In this document: positions 56,268 to 64,000 of the stretch, in pieces
How the letters are laid out: every line of letters starts with the position of its first letter
Numbering within the stretch: position 1 is the first letter of the stretch
Assembly (NCBI GenBank): GCA_903813345.2
Contig: CAIIXF020000002.1
Location: 34,924,109 to 34,988,108 of the forward strand
Source of the DNA: Owenia fusiformis
Lineage: Eukaryota; Annelida; Polychaeta; Sabellida; Oweniidae
Length of the DNA: 64,000 nucleotides
Reading direction: 5' to 3'
Program-made: the position numbers and the translations under genes
Notes under the pieces: generated by a model
Seen by the model: the letters and a program-made list of their open reading frames with translations, nothing else
What the model was told of the DNA's origin: nothing
The model's database searches: none

Positions 56268-59207
56268 TACGTGTTCATTTAGATGTGTTGCAAAATTGTG
56301 TTACAACATCTAAAGAAGGGCTGGGCTGGATAACACAGTAAACAACAACTTTAAAATGATTGATTGTGAATAACACTTACATTATACAATGGAGCTAATC
56401 CCTTACTAATACACTCACAAAACGGTGGAGATTTTACTCAAAATGCCACGCCATATTTTATCCTAGATGACGTCATGAGTAAGTGTACTAAATGAAATGA
56501 CAACACAATACTTTTTCAGTACAATTTCGACGATGTTTCTCTCTATTTTTCTCTCTTAATTATTCAGTTTCTCTGCGACCCATTGCAGTTTGAATTTTTG
56601 TCGATGTTTTTCGTTTATTTTCAGTTCACATACGCTGCCCCACAGCCTCTGATTGGATTCGAGGCGTACAACGCTGATAGTAACACGCATACACAAGTAT
56701 AAACAATGGCCTAACATGCGAACGCTGAATACTACCAATGATAAGACAGAGGAACTGAAGACTGTTTCGTACAGTGGAAATGAAGTGTTAAATAACACGA
56801 ATGTATTGCAAAAACTACAAAACCTAAAATTGGGCAACAGTTTGTGATAAAAGTGTAACATTTCTGAACATATACAGTAATGAACGTATCAGCTTCATTC
56901 AATATGGTGCAAGACAAAAGTCTCACATAAAAAAGATTCGTACGATGCAGCTATTGTTGAAATTGTATCAAATAAATTATTCGTACAATGCTATCAGTGA
57001 ATGTTGGGGCGAATATGAACTTCAGAGACCGTTATATCCCTGTATTACTATATGTCGACAATGTTGATTATCAGAGGGCCATTCTGATTTGATTACAAAG
57101 CAAAGTGATTTTTGTAAATAGTGAAACATGATTTATTACATGTTATATTTGTACATAATTAAATTAAAATATGCATGGTATTTCTTTAAGATATACTCAG
57201 TATTAATAATAGCATTGCACTGTGTAACAGTTTTTAAAGCATCCGATACATTTGTTCTTGTTAATTTGTTGTTATGGATAGTCTTGTAAGATATGCGGAT
57301 ATCAAACTGGTTATATGCAATATAAGAAAAAGAGCCATCTGTGATTGCATTTGTTAGTTTACTAAGTACGTGTTTACAACATGGTATCCATATATTTGTC
57401 AATGTACAGATATACTATCCATATCATTCATATTTAACTGTCAACCGGTCAACTTTAAATTCTGGAATAGTTTGAGCGGTTTCTCATTAATCCTGGGATA
57501 TATAATTCACACGTTCACGTACATGTACAAGTTAAAATGTGTAACCAATGTGTCTAGAACGCAGCTGTCATGTAAGAGTATGACAATCGGTGTGAGTAAT
57601 CAATAGACTAGATGCGAGTAGACATAATCTTAATTTATGTCATTCAAAATTCAGTCAAGCCGATGTCATATTTGGAATTTACATGTAAAATTACATCTAG
57701 AAATGTGGTTTCGAAAAGAGTTTATCAAGGTTGAAAATTTAATTTTCTTTGAAAGGCGTTGCAAAATCACAAAAAGTGAGATATTTTTTCTTGTGTTTGG
57801 CAGATAACATTTTCCTTTACTGGACATATTTTAATTTGTATAAAACTATCAGATACATATAATATAATAAGGGTCATATAAAAAGTGAACCACTAAAACT
57901 GATAATATTTAAGTTAAAGGGAACTTTGAAAAAGCCGGTCATGTTATTTCGCCCCAATTAGCCACCTGGTTGCGAAACTGGTAACTACCTACTCGCATCT
58001 GAGTAATTCCCAATGTGTCAAATATCTTATATTATACGTGTAACAATTTTAAACTGAAACACTATTGTCGGTCCTTTCCTTTGGAATTTTTGCCCGGCCA
58101 TTAGCTACGGGTCTGTAAAGTTATATGTATAAGGCTGGAAAAAATTGAAGGTTTTTTTAATTTGCTTTAAGGCATATATTGCAATACTAGGTGCACGATA
58201 AATAAAATAATGATATTTAAAGTTTTAAAAAATCGTTTGTAAAACAGTTGTGCACCAAGCTAGCAAAAAGGGTCAAGCTTGTGGAATGACAACATATTAT
58301 TGATCTTATTCGAGTCTCAATTTATCAAGTGCTTCAGTACGACGGTCCTCTTGTTTTTACATTCAGTACCCACAATGTAAGCTACATATGTAAATGTCTT
58401 TATGATTATGACTTCTAAGTAATGTTGTTTACTTTATTACAGTGGTCCCTAAGTGATGAAGCAAGGGATGAGGTTGGTTTGTGAATAATAATTATGATTA
58501 TCATTTGTTTCCAAATAATTCTCAAATCGTGCTTTATTTGTTCATAATTTTTTTTATTAAAAGTGTCAAATATACAGAACAATGGAGCCAGTTATATCTT
58601 AATGATCAAAAATGAATCCTAACTGACTTTATTGATTAAAGGTTCGTCAAGATGCGATCTATTTAAAGACTGAAAGAAATATAACAACAATACTAGAATA
58701 GTATGTTCTTTATGATTATATATATTTCATGATTATAATGTCTTCAATTATGCAAAGTGCATACAACAATTATTGTAAAATATCCAAAATGTAAATAAAA
58801 ATGTATACACTGAAAAAAATATGAAAAAAAATTAAGCTACACACATGATAGATTAAAATGTTTCTAAATTTTAAAAATATTTACGATCAAAAAATCGTCT
58901 TCATGTATACAGGCACGGGGTCCTGTATCTAAATACATAATACTCAAAACTAAATAACTGCAGCAAATTATTTTGATTATATATCACATTTACTATCTAA
59001 CTGTATCATAATTAGTGTATAATCTATTCTCAGCTATCAACATTACTTTTTTTAGTATTTACAAATGACCAAAATTTGTTCCTTAAATGAACCTTTTGTC
59101 ATACGTTTTGATTTGATTGATTAAAACAATGATATGTCAGGCCTTACTCATACATTTGTAAAAATAAATATTAAAAAATAGATAATTGTTAATTTTAGCA
59201 AGTTCTT
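56268..59207. other. Convergent intergenic spacer, nothing recognised
   Basis: AT-rich sequence between the 3' ends of gene B and GEN1. Open frames are short and on both strands with no family resemblance. Confidence 0.5.
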
Positions 59208-60305
59208 TTATCTTTTGACTGAGAAAAAACTTTTTATGCTTTTCTGGTTGGATTGTCTAATATTTGTTTTCCTTAGAGATTTCCTTTTCTTAGATTTGGT
59301 TTTTGAATCTGAACCAGTACATGCAGTACTATGATCTCCAGTACATGCAGTACTATGATCTGAGACTACATTTGAACTTGTGCTAGCACTTGTATTCTCA
59401 TTTTTATCTGCACTTGAATTGATGGTTAAACTCACCATGCTTTGGCTTTCATAGGCATCAGGGATATCTTCTAATAGAATTTCAATATCACTTTCTGGAT
59501 CAGAAGCCAGTTCAATAATATCATTTCCGCTATCATTATCCAAAGATTGATTTGATGATACACTGGTTTTGCTAATTGTACTTACTGCTTTTTTACCAAG
59601 GGGACCAGCCTTTGTTCTATTACGTTTTGGTGTGTCACCCATCGTTGTAGAGATCTTTATATCAGACTCTGATGTATTGTCTGACTTAGATAATTTTTCC
59701 TTTGAGATTATCTCGTTTTCAGTCCCAATGTCAATTAATGTAACTGCTTTTTTTACCAAGGGGACCAGCCTTTGGTCTATTATGCTCTGGTGTGTCACCC
59801 ATCGTTGTAGAGATCTTTATATCAGACTCTGATGTATTGTCTGACTTGGATAATTTTTCCTTTGAGATTATCTCGTTTTCAGTCCCAATGTCAATTAATG
59901 TAACTGCTTTTTTACAAAGGGGACCAGCCTTTGGTCCATTATGCTCTGGTGTGTCACCCATCGTTGTAGAGATCTTTATATCAGACTCTGATGTATTGTC
60001 TGACTTGGATAATTTTTCCTTTGAGATTATCTCGTTTTCAGTGCCAATGTCAATTAATGTAACTGCTTCTTTACCAAGGTGACCAGCCTTTGGTCTATTA
60101 TGTTCTGGTGTCTCACTTATCTTTGTTTGGAAGTTCACAGCTGTTGACTCTGATGTACTCACATCAAAGAGATTCCTTCTGACTCTTGTCTTATGGGTCC
60201 AATAATGCTTCATTTGTGATTGTCCCTCCAACACTGTGTCTGTTTTCCTCTTCTTGGCACTACTTCTGGGAGATTTTGCACGCTTCTTGGCAGCTTTTTG
60301 GGCAA
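59208..60305 (-). CDS. GEN1: GEN1 last exon, basic tail with 53-residue repeats
   Basis: The exon starts with a lysine-rich stretch (AQKAAKKRAKSPRSSAKKRK), a likely nuclear localisation signal. Three near-identical 159-bp units follow (consensus includes KAVTLIDIGTENEIISKEKL and SKSDNTSESDIKISTTMGDT), then a short DHSTACTG duplication, and finally the C-terminus QKSIKSFFSVKR. One unit has an A7 run (complement of 59748-59754) where its sisters have A6, so the exon is in two frames. Retention of a sensible end in the second frame suggests an assembly error or recent allele rather than old decay. Confidence 0.85.
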
Positions 60306-63300
60306 CTGAAATAAGAGTAAAATAAAGATTGAAACATTTTGCCTGTTTGTGTTACTAAAGGTAGTGATAAAACATTCATCATATTTTTCAAAAAATCTAC
60401 TATTGTCTAATACACAAATCCATGAAGAACCTTACTTATCACCGAAGAATACGGCTCAATTTCAAAGTTTTTAGAAAAAAGCATGATTTTTGATTTTGGA
60501 ACGAGAGAACAAGATATATGCAGGTTTCTTATATCAAAGTAACATTTTATATGTCATTTGAAGAATGTAATCCTATTTTCTTTACTTTATTGCCTATATT
60601 TACTGTTATTGAAAATTGTATATTGGATGTACGTTTGGCCCTAAAAGGGCATCAGTACTAATAAAATCCTATCATTATATGATCTTTGATTCTCAGATTA
60701 CTATGTAAAATACTTCATGTAACAAACCATTTTCTTCTTTTAACTTGTTGTATTCACTCAACTTCTCAGGGAACTGCTGATTGAATGCATCCTTTCTCAC
60801 CAAAGTAACATAATATTCATCTTTGGTCCATACATCCTCATCTGGAAGGCAAAAAACAGAACTAATTATTTTATTGAAATACAAAGTTAGCATGGAGCTT
60901 TCCATTGCAGGTTTCAAATTCAAACTGTTGTCTTAGATTTCCATGTAAAATATCAAAATACAAACTTACGGTAGCCTCAACTTTTTGTGCCGGATATCAA
61001 GTTACAAAATTTGTCAGATATCTTTAGCTTCAGTTCTCCACGTAACAGATCATAATGCAATCTTAGTCTCATTTTAATATGTATGATATCAAATCATGAA
61101 TTTCAATTTTAGGCAGGCCCGTAGCCAGGGGGGGGGGGCCAAAAAATCTTTCAAAATCATGCAGCTTGTCACCATTCTGAGCAGTTTTTAAGTGATTTTG
61201 GCCATTTTTGGACCAAGATTGTCACAAGTGAACCCCCCTGGAATTTTTCAAAAAGTAACCCCTCCCCCTTGGCAAATCCTGGCTACGGGCCTATTAGGTA
61301 AACCTCTACATTTAAAGATGAACCTCTAAAGGCTTATATCTACATGAAGATAGGTTCACCTAAGAATTTTGGGTTATTTCCTCCTCTTTATCCCTACCTA
61401 ATTTGTTCCACTCCACTTCATATTTGGCTACTGACTTCAAAATCCTCTCCTTAACAATCCTACAAGCAAACACATGCACTGACTGACATCTTCATTCAAT
61501 GAAGAACAAATAAATTATTCAGTTTTGAAAAGAAGTAATTGCAAAATTTGCAAAAAGATAAGATGCTAACATATTTTGACCAAAACATAAGCACAAATTG
61601 GATTCAGCAGCATCCTGTTTTAAACAAACTTGGGGCTGGGAAGATCACTGCTGGTGTTACCATGTACATTTACTCTAGTCTTCTGTCTTTGAAAACATAT
61701 CACAATAGACTAAAAATCAATATGTTTCTCATTTGCAAACAAGATTTACAGTCAACCTGGGCTTATTTTTCATTTGTATAGAAAAACGTACATACTGTAG
61801 AGATAATACTTATAGGCTATAGAATGTATATAAAAAATCAGCTAAAATGATTACCTGTGTGGAATCACAAAATGTTTTGCTTGATTACGGACTGCTGTAG
61901 ATCTTGGTACTTGCATTTGCCAAGCAATTAAAAGAGGCAGCACCTTTTTTATAACTTTGTCACTTGTCCAGTTTAACCATTCTTCACCAAAATCCTAAAA
62001 TGCATGCCCCCTTTATATTTTACAATAAAGATAACATAAAGTAGAAAAAACGTCATGCTTTACTTAAGCACTATCATGTGTGTGTTTGCAACTCAAATTA
62101 TCAACTGGTGGGCCAAAAACATCCATATTGTCCAAAGATGATTTAACTGGGGATAATAATGTAGAGATGAAAGCACACAAAAAATCTGTTAAAATGTTTG
62201 TACCTGTACTTACAATCATATCTTTGAGTTTTGGTCTCTGCCAATCCACATTTTTATCGACATTTCCTATGTCTGGCTTCAAAAACTCATCAATAACCTC
62301 CTGGGGAGGAAACCCATCAGCTTCAACAGCCCTTTTACGAAGGCGCATCTCCAATGAATGACTTTTAAAATTGGAATGATTCAAATGCCAATTACATTGA
62401 CATACAGAGTCTGAATCCTGCTCCAAGCATGACATCTCAGTTCCGCAAACTTGGCAGCCATTTTGTTCATGTATGGGTTTGCTTCCAGGGTGTCCACAGT
62501 TCCCACAATGAGCTGGCTTCTTTGCATCCTTGTATCCTTGTAGAGTTTTGTACCTTTCAGATTCAGTTTTCCATTCAATAAATCTGAAAAGGCCATATTC
62601 AATGAATATTAAATAGAGTATGAGGGTACATAAAATGCACCATTCAAAGCACATTCACAAGCTAGCAACATACTTTAGTAAGTCTTTCAAAGTGAGTTTG
62701 GTTTTTGTATATCATGGATACCCCATGAAATACACAGTACCTATTACAATAATTAATTTTTTTCAAATAGAGCGCCAAACAACAGAAAAAGGGAAAATTG
62801 AACCTCCCACTGTGGGATTTTCTAGTTTATGCCCCCAGTTGGGCATTAGTTCACACAAATGACAATTTTATCAGTATGAAAAGTGTTGGTGGACAGACAT
62901 CGGTGATTGGGCAATGCTTCACCAAATAAAATTGACATAATTTCAAACACTGAACAACAGCATTTCATGCAACTTAATTAATTGTATTGGAAAGTCCTTC
63001 AATGTTCCATCCAGTCCTTTAGTATATTACTTTGGAAGTGAAACAAAATATATTAAAAGTATTATGCACAGGCATTCATCATTATAGACAGGAAAACATC
63101 ATATACAGTACCTCTGAATTAAGTCTGTCCCTGGAGGCAACTTCTTGACCAATGAATGTGCCTTTTCAACACCAACATTCTCAACCCCATCATAATAGTC
63201 ACACCCTGTTAGTAGGGCCAGCCCAATCAAATTACGCTGATTCAAATTCAACTCCTTTTCAATGTCTTTCATTTCATAAGCATTAACTGTCTAAAAGTAA

Positions 63301-63590
63301 AAAACTATTAATTTAGTATTTTAAATCTTACTTTATCTTTATCAATGCTCATTTCACAAATGGCCAAAAGGTGGAGGTGAAGTGTTCACATTTAAAGGTA
63401 TTTATTGAGAGAAATGTTCACAAACACAACTTTTACTGTATGATATGAAGAACCTTGATACCTGAAAGAAAACAATCTAGAGTACAATGTATGTAACTGT
63501 AAATACCTTCTCTTCCATGGAGAAACGATACACTTTTGTAGCGCCATATAGAAATGCATCACCATCTTCTGTCATACAGGCATCAACACA
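59208..63590 (-). CDS. GEN1: Gene C: GEN1, Holliday junction resolvase / flap endonuclease (5' end outside window)
   Basis: GEN1 is a nuclear Rad2/XPG-family nuclease that resolves four-way DNA junctions. Visible exons, in gene order, are 63507-63590, 63112-63290, 62214-62583, 61855-61994, 61398-61459, 60728-60841 and 59208-60305, about 681 codons. The first has the XPG-I motif EDGDAFLYGA with both catalytic Asp. The second has IGLALLTGCDYYDGVENVGV, the helix-hairpin-helix part with the third Asp. The third has the GEN1-specific Cys/His-rich NGCQVCGTEMSC and CQCNWH followed by GFPPQEVIDEFL. Exons 61398 and 60728 form a chromodomain-like segment (YEVEWNKLDEDVW). The last exon is a basic tail with 53-residue repeats that ends in a PCNA-binding-like motif. 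One extra base in an A-run near 59751 (sense strand) shifts the frame in the last exon; without it all phases close. Convergent with gene B. Confidence 0.93.
60728..60841 (-). CDS. GEN1: GEN1 exon, second half of chromodomain
   Basis: 114 bp between CCTTCCAG and GTTTGT, joining upstream as Asp (G|AT) and downstream as Val (G|TT). It encodes EDVWTKDEYYVTLVRKDAFN and FPEKLSEYNKLKEEN. Confidence 0.88.
61115..61292. mobile_element. MITE-like element with AGGCCCGTAGCCAGG ends
   Basis: The left end is AGGCCCGTAGCCAGG followed by a G-run. The right end is CCTGGCTACGGGCCT. The 178-bp element has perfect 15-bp inverted repeats, a type common in invertebrate genomes. It lies in a GEN1 intron. Confidence 0.8.
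61398..61459 (-). CDS. GEN1: GEN1 exon, first half of chromodomain
   Basis: 62 bp between CTTGTAG and GTAGGG. It encodes IVKERILKSVAKYEVEWNKL, corresponding to human IVKTRIRNGVHCFEIEWEKP. It is found only by phase matching because it is too short to stand out. Confidence 0.87.
61855..61994 (-). CDS. GEN1: GEN1 exon, end of nuclease core
   Basis: 140 bp between ATTTTAG and GTAATC, entering in phase 0. It encodes DFGEEWLNWTSDKVIKKVLP and ends QAKHFVIPH, matching the human WPNHYACEKLLVLL region. Confidence 0.88.
62214..62583 (-). CDS. GEN1: GEN1 exon, Cys-rich and C-terminal nuclease core
   Basis: 370 bp between TTTTCAG and GTAAGT. It holds HCGNCGHPGSKP, NGCQVCGTEMSC, CQCNWH and GFPPQEVIDEFLKPD, the order seen in human GEN1 (NGC-LC, CPCEWH, GFPFHEVIQEFL). 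Confidence 0.93.
63112..63290 (-). CDS. GEN1: GEN1 exon, helix-hairpin-helix region
   Basis: 179 bp between TTTTAG and GTACTG. It encodes TVNAYEMKDIEKELNLNQRN and LIGLALLTGCDYYDGVENVG, the Rad2-family DNA-binding hairpin with catalytic Asp in GCDY. Confidence 0.95.
63507..63590 (-). CDS. GEN1: GEN1 exon, XPG-I catalytic motif
   Basis: Twenty-eight codons in phase 0, CVDACMTEDGDAFLYGATKV then YRFSMEEK. It parallels human GEN1 VDGCLTNDGDTFLYGAQTVY. Its acceptor TTGTAG and first 13 bases are repeated in the adjoining 40-bp array. Confidence 0.93.
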
Positions 63591-64000
63591 CTACAAGCAT
63601 TTACAGTACATTTACTTAGGCATCAACACACTACAAGCATTTACAGTACATTTACTTAGGCATCAACACACTATGAGCATTTACAGTACATTTACTTAGG
63701 CATCAACACACTATGAGCATTTACAGTACATTTACTTAGGCATCAACACACTATAAGCATTTACAGTACATTTACTTAGGCATCAACACACTACAAGCAT
63801 TTACAGTACATTTACTTAGGCATCAACACACTATGAGCATTTACAGTACATTTACTTAGGCATCAACACACTATAAGCATTTACAGTACATTTACTTAGG
63901 CATCAACACACTATGAGCATTTACAGTACATTTACTTAGGCATCAACACACTACAAGCATTTACAGTACATTTACTTAGGCATCAACACACTATAAGCAT
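63579..64000 (-). repeat. 40-bp minisatellite carrying copies of a GEN1 splice acceptor (10 or more copies)
   Basis: On the GEN1 strand the unit reads TGTGTTGATGCCTAAGTAAA, TGTACTGTAAATGCTTGTAG. The last bases are the acceptor of the adjoining exon and the first 13 are that exon's first 13 bases. Variants CTTGTAG, CTTATAG and CTCATAG all keep AG. The array runs off the window end. Confidence 0.95.

Noticed and set aside
62080-62361. 93-codon plus-strand frame
   Set aside because: Antisense to the GEN1 Cys-rich exon, which has clear homology on the minus strand.

Overview
The window is animal genomic DNA. It is AT-rich, has many GT-AG introns, and carries animal-type neuronal receptor genes and a mariner transposon. 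The gene set and repeat style suggest a marine invertebrate, possibly a lophotrochozoan, but the sequence alone does not settle the species.

Three protein-coding genes are supported. Gene A (about 1-24129, + strand, first exon not in view) and gene B (33045-55085, + strand, complete, 16 exons, 921 codons) are tandem head-to-tail paralogs encoding AMPA-type ionotropic glutamate receptor subunits. Exons were placed by translating both genes, choosing AG/GT borders, and checking that every splice phase closes. In gene B the exon lengths sum to a multiple of three with no gap. Several exon lengths (356, 199, 248 and 138 bp) are identical between the two genes. Gene C (59208 to beyond 63590, - strand, 5' end outside the window) is GEN1, the Holliday-junction/flap nuclease. 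It is convergent with gene B.

The most striking content is in gene A. Two exons are duplicated in tandem and look like mutually exclusive alternatives. Exons 7a/7b (amino-terminal domain) are both 204 bp and are separated by an intron of only 44 bp. Exons 13a/13b (S2 half of the glutamate-binding domain) are 245 and 248 bp, and including both or neither breaks the frame. This is not the vertebrate flip/flop pair, which maps to the next exon (14); only one copy of exon 14 is seen here. Up to four receptor isoforms are predicted.

Two minisatellites have grown out of exon-intron junctions. A ~62-bp array after exon B13 repeats the exon end plus its splice donor about 27 times. A 40-bp array next to a GEN1 exon repeats that exon's splice acceptor at least ten times.

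The spacers and introns hold mostly repeats: a 43-bp minisatellite (8225-10076), a 5.5-kb array of 74-bp units (36210-41690) and a mariner with identical inverted repeats (33565-34858), the last two both in the 8.8-kb first intron of gene B; several fold-back or TA-flanked MITE-like elements; and two copies of a hairpin-ended repeat (45191 and 55761). No rRNA, convincing tRNA, CRISPR or viral element was seen.
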